Shown piece by piece: positions 34,001 to 42,781 of a stretch of DNA of 64,000 nt. The stretch's first letter is position 1, and every line of letters starts with the position of its first letter. The DNA comes from Hydractinia symbiolongicarpus. Lineage: Eukaryota > Cnidaria > Hydrozoa > Anthoathecata > Hydractiniidae. Under the pieces are notes generated by a model that had not been told where the DNA came from, made no database searches, and was given only the letters and a program-made list of their open reading frames with translations. Both the position numbers and the translations under genes were made by a program. The stretch spans positions 4,276,001-4,340,000 of the forward strand of contig NC_079879.1 in NCBI RefSeq assembly GCF_029227915.1. The letters are read 5' to 3'.

Positions 34001-34844
34001 AGTAATGGCCAATATCAAAGCCTCTGAAAGGTATGGGACCTAAAAAATTAGCATGCAGGTGTCTAATAGATAAATGTTGAAACTCAGTAAGTATCATAGC
34101 CATATAACAAAGCAATCAGGAGTTATTAAAAAAAACGTCAGGGGGGGCGGAATCCGCCCCCCCCCCCCCCCCCCCCCCCCGCGGACCGAATAGGGTTAAA
34201 ACAGAAAGCGAAGTTAAATGACCATTGATAATGGCTTGAATTTCGACTCTCACATTTCTAAACTTATCAAAAAATCATCAGCACAATTGAATGCACTGTT
34301 TAGACTTAGCACGTTTTTATCTCACAAAGCCAAATTAGCGCTGGTACAAAGTTTTATATACTCTAACTTTAATTATTGCCCTTTAGTATGGAATTTCTCT
34401 TCATATAAATCTTTGTGGAGAATTGAACAAATTCAGAAGAGAGCTTTGCGTTTCTTATTAAATGATAATGATAGTACTTACGACGAACTCCTTTTGAAAG
34501 CAGGAAAATACCAAATGAGCGTCTATAGACTTAAAATATTATGTACAGAAATATATAAGACTTTGCACGAACTCAATCCGACATACATTAAATATATCTT
34601 TAAATTTCATGGGAGTAGTAGACCAGTGAGATCACAAAATGTTAATAATTTAACAGTCCCAAATATAGATACCGTTAGTTTTGGAACAAAAAGTCTCTCT
34701 TCCCTGGGGCCAAAAATATGGAATAAATTACCCAATCACTTGAAATCCTCGGAGTCTCTTAGTACTTTTAAAAATGCGATCAAAAGTTGGAATGGAAGTA
34801 AATGTTTTTGTGAGGTAAGTGAATTGTCCCAAACACGCTTTTAG
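31062..34844 (+). pseudogene. LINE ORF2, endonuclease and reverse transcriptase, broken
   Basis: AP-type endonuclease: LNSLRNK (31195), AETKL, VYRPPESS, MGDINID (31590), LSDHHHM (31785). RT: NNYRPVSILNIFSKFYERI (32768), then after a frameshift near 32900 VGAVLMDLSKAFDCVPHDLL (32960), SGVPQGSILGP (33148), catalytic HNYADDN (33235). C-terminal thumb after the MITE: SHISKLIKKSSAQLNALF, FNYCPLVWNFSS, SLGPKIWNKLP. Damage: frameshifts near 32900, 33065 and 34225 plus the 752-bp MITE at 33444. The product would nick target DNA and copy LINE RNA; here it is dead. Confidence 0.85.
33444..34195. mobile_element. 752-bp MITE with TTAA target (piggyBac-like)
   Basis: Flanked by TTAA at 33440-33443 and 34196-34199. 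Terminal inverted repeats of 14 bp start CCCTATTCGGTCCG. Just inside each end is a GC-rich palindrome (GGGGGGCGGATTCCGCCCCC, near 33482 and 34141), the right one running into a long C tract. No coding capacity. TTAA targets and CCC termini are piggyBac hallmarks. Removing it with one TTAA restores the LINE frame at DKLI. Confidence 0.85.
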
Positions 34845-35051
34845 TTAAATTTTACTCTTTTTTGTATGTATAAAAATTTAAAAATATTTTCTCTCATTCA
34901 ATTAATATTATTTAATATTATTTCTATTTGCACTTTAATTTCAGTCGGTTTTGATTAGCACTACTTTTTAGAGCTATGCATATAATTTTTCTTTTTACGA
35001 AACTTGTATATAATGTACCGACTATAAATAAATTTACAAACAAACAAACAA

Positions 35052-35971
35052 AAGGCTCTTTGGATAATCGATGTCAACCTCCAAGATATATCCATAACCA
35101 GAAGCCCTGGCTGAGGGGTTATATCGACCACAACGCGAGTCTGAGAACGGCCGCCAAAAACGAATTCGAGAAGGACTTTTACAAGCTCATGAACTTCTCG
35201 GTGTTTGGTAAAACTATGGAGAACTTGAGGAACCATCACAACATCCAATTGGTTACCAACGAAGAGAAGTACACAAAGCTCGTCATGAAACCAAACTTCA
35301 AGGGCGGGAACTGCTTCAGCAACCACCTCATGGGTGTGGAAATGTGTAAAACAGAGGTAAAGATGAACAAGCCGGTGTATATTGGCCAAGTCATTTTAGA
35401 CAACTCGAAAATCGTAATGTACGGGTTTTACTACGACTATATGCAGCCCAAATACGGTAGCAAGTTGCAGATCTGCTATATGGACACCGATTTCTTCGTC
35501 TATCACATAAGAACGGAGGACTTTTATCGCGACATTGCCGACGATGTCAAAGCACGTTTCGATACGAGTGCCTACAGCAAAGATGATGGCAGACCTCTCC
35601 CCATTGGCAAAAACAAGAAGGTGGTAGGCCTCATAAAAGACGAACTAAGCGGAAAAATTATGACAGAACTCATCACCTTGAGAGCGAAGCTGTACTCTTA
35701 CAAGAGTCTCGCGAAAGATGGCAGCGGTCGCAAAGCTAAAGGTGTAAAGAAGTGCGTAACCACAAAATCCATCAGCTTTGAGGACTATTGGCGCTGCTTG
35801 GAGGATGGTGTTGACATATACAAAACCTGGATCTGTATCCAAAACAAGGGACATCAAATCTATACGCAGGAAGCGCTCAATATGGTAGATGACAAACGGA
35901 TAGTGCAACCAAACCAGATGTCAACGCTCGCCGGGGGTCATTATCGCTTAGCGGCTAAGGAGAGCTTGTAG
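35052..35971 (+). pseudogene. Element B DNA polymerase B, C-terminal part
   Basis: PolB resumes after the LINE tail. It shows KPWLRGYIDHNASLRTAAKN, FEKDFYKLMNFSVFGKTMEN (palm motif B area), VKMNKPVYIGQVILD, the catalytic motif C region CYMDTDFFVYHI (35478), KKVVGLIKDELSGKIMTEL and a C-terminal thumb-like part, stop TAG at 35969. Frame open from at least 35052. The second Asp of DTD is present; the following Ser of the usual DTDS is Phe. The palm part before KPWLRGY, including motif A, is missing at the LINE/inversion site. Confidence 0.87.
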
Positions 35972-36017
35972 CATGTCCAAGTTTTGTATAGTGCTACTGT
36001 ACAAAACAACGTAAAAA

Positions 36018-36518
36018 ATGGATGTAAAGTGCTGTTCACACTGTAATCGCTCTTTTACAATAAACAACTTCAAAATCGACAAACGTAACGGACAACAAAC
36101 AAAAAGATGCATAAGATGCATTGATAGTGATAAAGCGTCAAAGGAACGAAAAAAATGCCATCATCAAAAACGATATTGTCGCATATGCGATTTCGCCAGG
36201 TGTAAGTATCATACAATTTTAAACAGGATTTACCGTGCTCTAAACCGTGATAGCAAGATAGCCTCCACGGAGTATCTCGGTTGTAATATTGTCACATTTA
36301 TAGGGCACATCCAGGCTCAGTTCACGAAAGGTATGAACTGGGGTAACCGGGGGCAGTGGAATTTCGATCATAAGTTGCCACCTAAATATCGAGAATATGG
36401 TGTTGCCCGCAGCAAGGAGGTACAACTCGCGAGGAAGTACAACTCGCACTACTCCAACATGCAACCGATGTGGATTAGGGATAATCAGTCCAAGGGCAAC
36501 CGATTCATCAATAAGTAG
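36018..36518 (+). CDS. HNH-type nuclease with N-terminal zinc site
   Basis: 166 residues, intact. N-terminus CCSHCNRSFTINNF and RCIRC form a Cys4 site; next CHHQKRYCRICDFARCKYH, then LGCNIVTFIGHIQAQFTKGM, and the HNH core NRGQWNFDHKLPP followed by YSNMQPMWIRDNQSKGNR. This is the layout of HNH endonucleases common in large DNA viruses (LGC...MNW...W.IDHI.P). The catalytic DH is kept. It follows polB after 46 bases, with a GTTTTGTA/TACAAAAC hairpin between. It could be a selfish homing nuclease or a replication/packaging nuclease. Absent from element A. Confidence 0.8.
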   Translation: MDVKCCSHCNRSFTINNFKIDKRNGQQTKRCIRCIDSDKASKERKKCHHQKRYCRICDFARCKYHTILNRIYRALNRDSKIASTEYLGCNIVTFIGHIQAQFTKGMNWGNRGQWNFDHKLPPKYREYGVARSKEVQLARKYNSHYSNMQPMWIRDNQSKGNRFINK

Positions 36519-36669
36519 TTAGCGCGCTTAAGCATATGATTTCAAAGGTGTTGTCAAGCACCATCTTTACCAGAGGGTCTCAATAAATGTTGGACGTATT
36601 GTTGCTGATCGCTATACTCCTCCCATGCTACTTGCTTGTTTCTATCGATACAGACATGTAATAAAAGGA

Positions 36670-37149
36670 ATGAGTGCATTAGCTGAAATTTTCGATGTTG
36701 TCGATACTTCGGCAGAAGCCGTCGAGCAGAAACCCCTTGACAAACGTAAAGCCTTAAAGGACGGAATACGCAAAGGCAGGGTCCACCTCCTACCGAAAAA
36801 ATGTACAGAGGCTTTCATCAATAAAGCATCGAACGAGGCAGTCGACAGAATGCATGCCGAATTCCTTCAACGTGAGATCCAGGAAAAGGGAGAGAAAACT
36901 GCCAAAGCACTGTCAACCCACGCGATAAGCATGTACACCAAGGCTATAAGTAACGTAGTACCTCTCGACAGTCCCGAAGCTTTACGCCAAGATCTGGAAG
37001 AGGACTTGGGGATCCTTGTGTATTCAGCTTTTGGCAAGCTCCTAGCGCCTCTGTTTATTGCTGCGCATACTGTAAACCACTGCCAACTCTCCATATCCAA
37101 GGTAGATGAAGAACGGGATGATGAAGAGCAACAAAACACATGGACATAG
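36670..37149 (+). CDS. Conserved element protein of unknown function
   Basis: 159 residues from the ATG at 36670, which follows GTAATAAAAGGA. An upstream in-frame ATG at 36625 exists but lacks the box. Helical, charged N-terminal half (LDKRKALKDGIRKGRVHLLP, DRMHAEFLQREIQEKGEKTA), then a hydrophobic patch AFGKLLAPLFIAAHTVNH near the C-terminus. I do not recognise a named family; it feels familiar from other Polinton-like elements. Confidence 0.55.
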   Translation: MSALAEIFDVVDTSAEAVEQKPLDKRKALKDGIRKGRVHLLPKKCTEAFINKASNEAVDRMHAEFLQREIQEKGEKTAKALSTHAISMYTKAISNVVPLDSPEALRQDLEEDLGILVYSAFGKLLAPLFIAAHTVNHCQLSISKVDEERDDEEQQNTWT

Positions 37150-37154
37150 TCGTG

Positions 37155-37372
37155 AAATAGTTGATAGATCAAACAATGAGGTCTTGTGCAAAAGCAGAAT
37201 ACCAGCGCGGTATACGTACTGGTGCGCTGTTTACGGAGACTGTTACGCACGCGGTCTAGTGATTTTGACATCAGCGGCTGATCGATTTCCACCACAAGCA
37301 TGTAATTTAATGAGGGCTCCACATATGAATAAGATAAGATACGCCGACAGGGAAGGTTTGAAGGCTAGCTAG
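37155..37372 (+). CDS. Possible small protein, start unclear
   Basis: Open frame with VLCKSRIPARYTYWCAVYGD, GLVILTSAADRFPPQACNLM and IRYADREGLKAS, ending at 37370-37372. The upstream start is uncertain because the frame overlaps the preceding gene. A competing frame from 37178 is short. Only weakly supported. Confidence 0.3.
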
Positions 37373-37410
37373 AGTGAAGTGATTTTTGTAACTCTCTCGA
37401 GTTACAATAA

Positions 37411-37527
37411 ATGAGCGTTGTTCAAAAAGAAGAGAAAGTAGATACGGTACCAGTAAAGCACCCCGGGAGAGTCGCACAGGGTCACAAGTTGCCGGCACTG
37501 ATGAAGAAGAGAAAGGAAGATCTCTAA
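37411..37527 (+). CDS. 38-residue basic microprotein
   Basis: ATG at 37411 directly after TTACAATAA, stop at 37525-37527. It reads MSVVQKEEKVDTVPVKHPGR followed by VAQGHKLPALMKKRKEDL. The KxPGRVAxGxKLxxxxKxxK pattern is one I associate with short basic proteins in Polinton-type elements; a DNA-condensing virion core role is possible but unproven. A GTAACTC/GAGTTAC hairpin precedes it and a strong palindrome follows. Confidence 0.55.
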   Translation: MSVVQKEEKVDTVPVKHPGRVAQGHKLPALMKKRKEDL

Positions 37528-37560
37528 TTTCAGTTGTACCCGACGGGTACAACTGAAATT
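37526..37560. terminator. Perfect 17-bp hairpin followed by T run
   Basis: AATTTCAGTTGTACCCG and its exact complement are separated by one base, with TTTTTT starting 7 bases later. It overlaps the stop of the basic microprotein and lies 36 bases upstream of the next gene. It could end or process transcripts. Confidence 0.6.
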
Positions 37561-37596
37561 GGAGCATTTTTTGCCTTGACTTTCAACTAAATAAAT

Positions 37597-37791
37597 ATGA
37601 CTTGTATCGAAAAATTACGAGAGGAGTTTGAGGGGGAGATCCGGAAATTGGAGGAAACAATCGAGAGCTTGGAAGCGAGACATGAGGAAATCGATCAGTC
37701 TCTGTATAAGATGTGGCAGAGGGATAAACACGACGACCGGATCGCTTTTATCGCCTTCGTCTCGTCGCTGGCACTTACCATGATCCACTAA
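37597..37791 (+). CDS. 64-residue coiled-coil, C-terminally anchored protein
   Basis: ATG at 37597 after CTAAATAAAT. Coiled-coil heptads (KLREEFEGEIRKLEETIESL), then basic RDKHDDR and a C-terminal hydrophobic segment IAFIAFVSSLALTMIH. Intact. Function unknown. Confidence 0.55.
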   Translation: MTCIEKLREEFEGEIRKLEETIESLEARHEEIDQSLYKMWQRDKHDDRIAFIAFVSSLALTMIH

Positions 37792-38167
37792 AATCTGTCC
37801 ACATCCAACTGGTTGGAATTACTATAAAAAGTACAAGATGAAAAAATACCGTTGAGTCCAAGATAAATCGTCTTTTTAGAGCCCTTTCAGCCCGTTTTCA
37901 AAACACCCGCCAGCAGCTCGGAAATAACAAAGGCATTCCTTCATATCACTCGAAGGACTCAAGTGGATGGAGGGTAATACAAGGGACCTCGATATTCGGG
38001 CTAGACTGCGGGCACTTATAGATGTATATAGCACGACGTCCCATTAGATGCCGTCCTGGGGTAAGGTAAGTATTAAGGTGAACCTGTGGCTCACCTTAGC
38101 TGTCAGAAAAAATCACGAGCACCGTCTTTGCAGACATGATCCCCGGATCAAAAAATTACAAATAGAT
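37792..38167. other. Stretch without a clear gene
   Basis: Fragments of coding-like frame (RALSARFQNTRQQLGNNKGI near 37880, TRDLDIRARLRALIDVYSTT near 37980) in two frames suggest one broken small gene. A hairpin TAAGGTGA/TCACCTTA lies near 38070-38096. Not assigned. Confidence 0.3.
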
Positions 38168-38576
38168 ATGTCTTGTGTTGATTTTTTCAAAGGGAAAAAA
38201 GTACGATCGTTTTCCGTAAAGGATGAAGGGAAATGCCTCGTGGCCCACGATGTTGTTAGAGCCATTGCGTATACGGATAATGACATGCTAAAGATCCCCG
38301 AAAGGATATGTGATCATGATTTATCATAAACATACGACTCCTGATGAGGATGAGTTTCACCACCTCCCGTATTACTGTGCACGCGTACAAAGACGTGCCT
38401 TGCCCACCAAAAGAAGATGGTTCAAGGATCAATAACCCAAGTCTAAGGAGATTGTGCTGATCGATAATGCCAATAGTATTCACGCTTTTAACAGATTTGC
38501 AGCGGAGGGGCACGTAGAACGACATATATGCCACTTCAAGCTGTTCGAACAGCTGTTTGACATTGATATCAAGTAA
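38168..38576 (+). pseudogene. Bro-N-like (ANT) domain protein, broken
   Basis: From ATG 38168: FKGKKVRSFSVKDEGKCLVA followed by HDVVRAIAYTDND resembles the Bro-N domain of baculovirus-repeated-ORF and phage antirepressor proteins (F-x-G-x-x-V-R ... A-x-D-V-x-x-A-I-x-Y). The frame stops at 38327-38329, and coding-like sequence continues to 38576 in another frame (KEIVLIDNANSIHAFNRFAA). DNA binding and gene regulation are the usual role of the domain. Moderate confidence in the domain, low in exact extent. Confidence 0.5.
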
Positions 38577-38697
38577 GCGCGCACATGTTTTTGTGGGTTA
38601 TTAAAGCCACAAAAACTACGTCTATAAGTGGCAACTGGGTAGTTCCCCCGCTGCGGGCGAACCGGTGAAATAACCATCCGACTCGAGAAATTTACCA

Positions 38698-39240
38698 TTA
38701 TTTAACATGTTCCGGAGGTACTTTAACATCCTCTGGTACTAGCATCAGCTCCTCTGACACAAAGCTTCGATCAGGCCTATCAGCTAAACAGTACAGGAGA
38801 TGGGTACCAGTCACAATGCGGTCGAGTCTATACGTCTTTTTGCTCCACCAAGCGTCTGTTGCACGTCTTTTTTGATCACAATGCTCTTCCCCAGGCGGGA
38901 GGAGGTAAAGATAAAGACCGTCATCAGGTAGAGGCTTTTCTTCATGCTTTTCCTCACCTTGCGGCACCTCCTCAGGTTTGATCGATTTCGAAGGTTTCAA
39001 ACCAATCATGGCGGTCTTGCTGTTGTTTAAACTTTTCACGATAGCGTACAAGTGTTTAACCCATGTGGTACTAGTTTCGTTAGAGGCAAGCTCTTGGGAA
39101 TCTTGGGGTTTGAAAAGCCTCTCGACAAGTACCTTGTTATACGATTCCACGAACGCCGTGAAAGTGTGGTGGTATTTGGTAGTTGCACGCTTTATCTCGA
39201 AACCTTTGCTTTCTAGCTTATCAAAAATCAAATTCCAAGC
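38698..39240 (-). pseudogene. Element B integrase, C-terminal part fused to capsid fragment
   Basis: Reads FDKLESKGFEIKRATTKYHH and TFTAFVESYNKVLVERLF, which carries the last acidic residue of the DDE core (Glu in FVESYN), then a C-terminal DNA-binding-like tail with DAWWSKKTYRLDRIVTG, ending at 38698. The N-terminal half is gone; the 5' side is joined at about 39232-39240 to the middle of the capsid gene through shared TTTGAT. Confidence 0.8.
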
Positions 39241-39783
39241 CAATATTGGTTATTTTATATGCGGCATCCGCTGCCTTGGCTGGCGTGTGTCCCACTGATC
39301 CTGTGCTTCCCACTGCCGCCGTACCTTTATCCTTGATAACGTCGCTGTATGACGCGAAATGAAGCACAAACTGCAATCTGTTATGGAGGTCAGGCTGGTA
39401 AAACGGCAAGTCTCTCGTCAACTCAAACGTCTTCTCTGGGGGTAGGCAGAACGTATTACCATAGGCCACCGCAATCGCCCTTTCCTCGTCTGGGCCAGTT
39501 ACGCCGGTAGCTTTTACCTGTAGGGCGCGGATGTTCCCATCGTTAGGGCTAATACCTTCAAGGATCAGGTTGTTCTCTCGTTCAAATTAGGATAGCCAGA
39601 GGTCTCTGTACACCGCAAACACGTTGTAGTCGGAGATGTTCTGGACCTCGTTCCCATTTAGAGTTTTACGAAAATTCTGTACCAGGGCCTTGCCGATGTT
39701 GCTAACGATGGTTCGTTTCGTATTGGTACCAGTAAGCTCCAGATCAAAGAGGAGTTTAAGGGAGCTTATGTATGCAAGGATGA
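39233..39783 (-). pseudogene. Element B major capsid protein, middle third
   Basis: Homologue of 18741-20015: SLKLLFDLELTGTNTKRTIV, NGNEVQNISDYNVFAVYRDL, a stop at 39587-39589, then RDLPFYQPDLHNRLQFVLHF and AAKAADAAYKITNIGLEFD. Both ends are deletion junctions, so the first ~40 residues and the whole second half are missing. Confidence 0.72.
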
Positions 39784-40894
39784 GCCCTATTCGCACAGTG
39801 ATAATAGTAGCCTTGGTATCATCATGCTGAGTTGCATCCACTCCTGGCGCAGTGTGCGACTCTGATCGGGGTAGGGTGGCACCCTCCCCTTTTATTTATT
39901 CCCTTGGTGCTTGCTGTTTGGAACTCTGTGGTCTGACAGCGTTAATCTGCGGGTTAACACCAATCGAGAAGTACTCCTTACTGATGAGTATCTTGTTTGT
40001 GAAATTCACGAAACTCCCGATATGAAAGCCCATGATGCTCAGAATCATGTATACTCCATGAGCAACCGAGAAATCGACCTTCCTGTGCGCGTACTTGAGC
40101 ACATTTTGAAATCGCCTTATTTCCTCACCCGTATCATTTGGCCTTGTGATCAAGTCCTCAAATTTTGTGAAGTATAGACGCTGCGCATCGATCGAACTAC
40201 CTTGATTGCCAATGATGTTGGACCTCGCGTTAGCTTGGCTCTGAAGAATGAGATAAGCATTAAATCTTACGCTTTGGGATAGGCGTTCAATACCTATACG
40301 CGTAAGGCCTTGACTTTTCTCAATGATCCATCGACTCCATGAATCTTTATCGAAATAGCTCGAGCCACTACTGGGATAGTCCTCGCGAATAGCTTGCCGG
40401 CTACTGAAGAGAGTCTCGTTCCTCCACTCGCCCTTGCTGTCACTTACCCCGAATTCACTTGCTAATTGCTGGAATTTTTGCCTATTAAAGGGGTTGTTAA
40501 GACGTCGGAACCTATCGGAACCCGGTAGAGACACTTCGAGATCTTGAAGGATTTTACGAATCTGGAAGTACACGTGGAAGCGATAAACGGAGCGAACCAG
40601 AGGCAAAGAGGTGGTTAGATGCTGCATAGAGATACCACAAGCTGAAGTTGCGCAGTAGGTAGCAAAATTGAGCTGAGTGAACCTGCTGAAGGGGTGGCTT
40701 TGCCATGTATTCAACACCGCCCCTGAATGGAATTCGTAGTCGACAAAGATGTTGGGGAATTTCACCTTGAATAAGGACCCCTTTGCATCAATAACGATGT
40801 CTTGTATTGAAAGGTCATCACCCTTGAGTCTCTCGAGATAGCGCCCATGTGTAACAGCATACTTTGCCTTTGGATTATACGAGTAAATGCTCAT
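39784..40894 (-). pseudogene. Tail-anchored element protein (homologue of 21334-22418)
   Basis: The start at 40894 follows GATAAACA. Open to 39896 (332 residues) with MSIYSYNPKAK, FNATYCATSACGIS-like and YFQIRKILQDLEVSLPGS stretches, SQGLTRIGIERLSQSVRFNA and YLILQSQANARSNIIG. The final membrane segment is out of frame (TIITVRIGLILAYI near 39800) and runs straight into the capsid fragment. Function unknown. Confidence 0.65.
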
Positions 40895-41138
40895 TGTTTA
40901 TCCACAGCTAGATGAAGATGACTGCTTGCTGGATGGTAAAAAATCCAAGATACTGGCTATGCTTCCCACCAAAGAGCTAAACGCATGGGGAGACATGCTT
41001 ACGTGGGGTTTTGATATCCCTGTATACCTTCCCTTGAAAGGCTCTACAGACAGGCTGGAGTTTATGCTCACGGATGAGCATCACCACGATAAGAACGTTT
41101 TGTTCGTAGGAATTACTATGCATTTGCTTATTGAATAA
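40895..41138 (+). pseudogene. Penton-like protein, C-terminal fragment
   Basis: Reads QLDEDDCLLDGKKSKILAML, LTWGFDIPVYLPL and TDEHHHDKNVLFVGITMH, the last 79 codons of the homologue at 22435-23103. About 140 N-terminal codons and the divergent start palindrome are deleted; the remaining frame begins inside the start region of the opposite gene. The stop TAA lies in the next start box (GAATAAATATG). Confidence 0.6.
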
Positions 41139-41140
41139 AT

Positions 41141-41785
41141 ATGACTGACATTGCCAAGCTTTATTCGAGCGTACCGAGTGCACCTGCGGAAAAGAGGCAG
41201 GATGATAGTTCACAAGCCTACAGACGCAAAATTCAAGAAGTCAAACAATACCTGCGGGCTGAGATTAAAGAGCGTGACAAGCTCGCCAAAAGGTTTAAAA
41301 TGCATGATACGTGGGTTAGATACATCGATCACGGATTACTAGCGGTAAGTGTGATAACTTCAGGTGTGGACATTGGTAGTATGTTACCTTGGATCGGTGT
41401 ACCACTGGTCGTGGCTATTGGGGCAATTACGATTGTCGTAGTGTTGGGACAAGCGGGCCTGCGGAATGCTAGGAAGAGGCTAGGTGTCAAGAGTAGGAAG
41501 CATGAGAGCATCAGACTACTGGCGGAGACCAAGTTGAACTCTATCGTTGACCTTATCAGCAGAGCTGTGGAGAATGGTGTGATTAGCGACCTCGAGTTCA
41601 GCTTAATCATGCAGGAAAAGCAAAAATACATGGCGCTGAAGGAGCAGATCAGACAGCGAGTCAAGAAGATCGTGGACTCGATCAACGAACGGGAACGTAT
41701 GCAGCTTGTTGCGCAAGGGCGTGAGGAGGCGAAGGACGAGCTTTTGAAAAAACTTCAATCTGCGCAGTATGACAGCGGTATTTAG
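41141..41785 (+). CDS. Element membrane protein with coiled coil (homologue of 23104-23703)
   Basis: 214 residues, intact. ATG after GAATAAAT. N-terminus LYSSVPSAPAEKRQDD, charged helix, two-part hydrophobic region (LLAVSVITSGVDIGSMLPW, then VPLVVAIGAITIVVVLG), then LAETKLNSIVDLISRAVENG and FSLIMQEKQKYMALKEQIR. Strong similarity to the element A protein across the whole length indicates selection in the past. Unknown role; virion membrane protein is possible. Confidence 0.68.
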   Translation: MTDIAKLYSSVPSAPAEKRQDDSSQAYRRKIQEVKQYLRAEIKERDKLAKRFKMHDTWVRYIDHGLLAVSVITSGVDIGSMLPWIGVPLVVAIGAITIVVVLGQAGLRNARKRLGVKSRKHESIRLLAETKLNSIVDLISRAVENGVISDLEFSLIMQEKQKYMALKEQIRQRVKKIVDSINERERMQLVAQGREEAKDELLKKLQSAQYDSGI

Positions 41786-41817
41786 AGCAGCCACCGGCTT
41801 ATTCATAATCTAGTGTG

Positions 41818-42144
41818 TTGTTCAACATACTAAACGATTTAGAGTACTTCTCCAGTATCTCGATCAATGATGAGGTCACCATCATGTACGAAACATCGCT
41901 GCTTTTCGGAGAGCTGTCTCGAGTATTCTTCGAGGTTCTACTGCCAATAAATCGTGACGCAAGGTTCGCAATAAGGACCGTCTGTTTGTGTAGAAACGTC
42001 CTTGTACTTGACCTTGCGGATCGCTTCGAAGAGTTCAGCTTTTTTCATAGTGGAATAGTTACGAATCTTTAGTGCTTTCGCTTCCTTTTTTTGTGCCTTA
42101 ACGTCGTTTATGTTTGTTTCTATGGCTGAATACCAACCATACAA
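41818..42144 (-). pseudogene. SAP-like DNA-binding protein candidate
   Basis: Reads INDVKAQKKEAKALKIRNYS and TMKKAELFEAIRKVKYKDVS, a SAP or Rho-N-like helix-extended loop-helix, then CEPC and, past a stop near 41938, a tail ending in DGDLIIDRDTGEVL. Matches 23748-23985. Start uncertain. Confidence 0.5.
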
Positions 42145-42184
42145 ACCTTTGCATCCACTACAACTCAGTGACGCTCTGAGCGCT

Positions 42185-42212
42185 GATCAGGTAAACCCGA
42201 AGGTTCACCTGA
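42185..42212. repeat. Hairpin between element B genes
   Basis: ATCAGGTAAACC and GGTTCACCTGAT pair with one mismatch around a 4-base loop, in the gap between two minus-strand genes. Confidence 0.6.
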
Positions 42213-42226
42213 TTGACTGTCGTTTC

Positions 42227-42754
42227 TCACTCGAGGTCTACAGAGTCATCGGATGGTAGAGAGTCAAAGTTGTCGGCTTCATCGTCCGAAAAATCTCCTT
42301 TATCCACATCGATCATCAGCGACTTCTTTGGTATGTCGTGAGCTCCAGTGATGATCGCTTGTCGAATCTCCAGGCTCCTTTCTGGGATGATGTTAGACGA
42401 AAGGTACACATCTCTGTAAGTTATGCGGCCTGCTTCGCATTTTCTGGATCGATGATAAAGCGCACTTTCCACTTAGCGGTCTCGTTATATTTTTGGATAC
42501 CATGGCTGTTCTGCTTAGGAGCCTGAATGCAGAGGGATGTGATCTTGTCTTCCGACACCTTGTATCCCACATAGATGCGCTTGAACTTGATCGTGTTGTC
42601 ATTGACCGAAAAGTCGACCATCGACGAGATCATGACCTTGTTCACATCGACTTCGGAAGGTTTCATGATTTTCGAATCCACATTGAATAAGATGTTCGTG
42701 GTTGGTACTTCGATTCCGGAAAAGTTTATTGTTTTGTTCATTTTGTTAGACATG
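42227..42754 (-). pseudogene. Putative ssDNA-binding (OB-like) protein, element B
   Basis: The start at 42754 follows AATAAAAATAGAC. It reads MSNKMNKTINFSGIEVPTTN, VNDNTIKFKRIYVGYKVSED, KITSLCIQAPKQNSHGIQKY and ETAKWKVRFIIDP, then, after a frameshift near 42425, an acidic tail VDKGDFSDDEADNFDSLPSD. The GYK...ItxLcIqaPkq..hGi order resembles viral ssDNA-binding proteins; an acidic C-terminus is common in such proteins. The resemblance is from memory. Confidence 0.48.
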
Positions 42755-42781
42755 TCTATTTTTATTGTAGAAAACAAAACC

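Larger units (their letters stand above)
30071..35051 (+). mobile_element. CR1-like LINE retrotransposon inserted in element B polB
   Basis: Non-LTR retrotransposon on the plus strand: ORF1 remnant with an SGNH esterase (30071-30941), ORF2 with AP endonuclease and reverse transcriptase (31062-34844, broken), a short 3' UTR, and a tail of AAAC repeats ending near 35051. An esterase ORF1 plus this type of ORF2 is typical of CR1. The 5' end is truncated and abuts the flipped polB fragment. A TTAA-flanked MITE interrupts ORF2. Confidence 0.85.

Noticed and set aside
37106-37154. Upstream extension of the frame ending at 37372
   Set aside because: It overlaps the 3' end of the well-supported gene 36670-37149 in another frame and lacks a start box.
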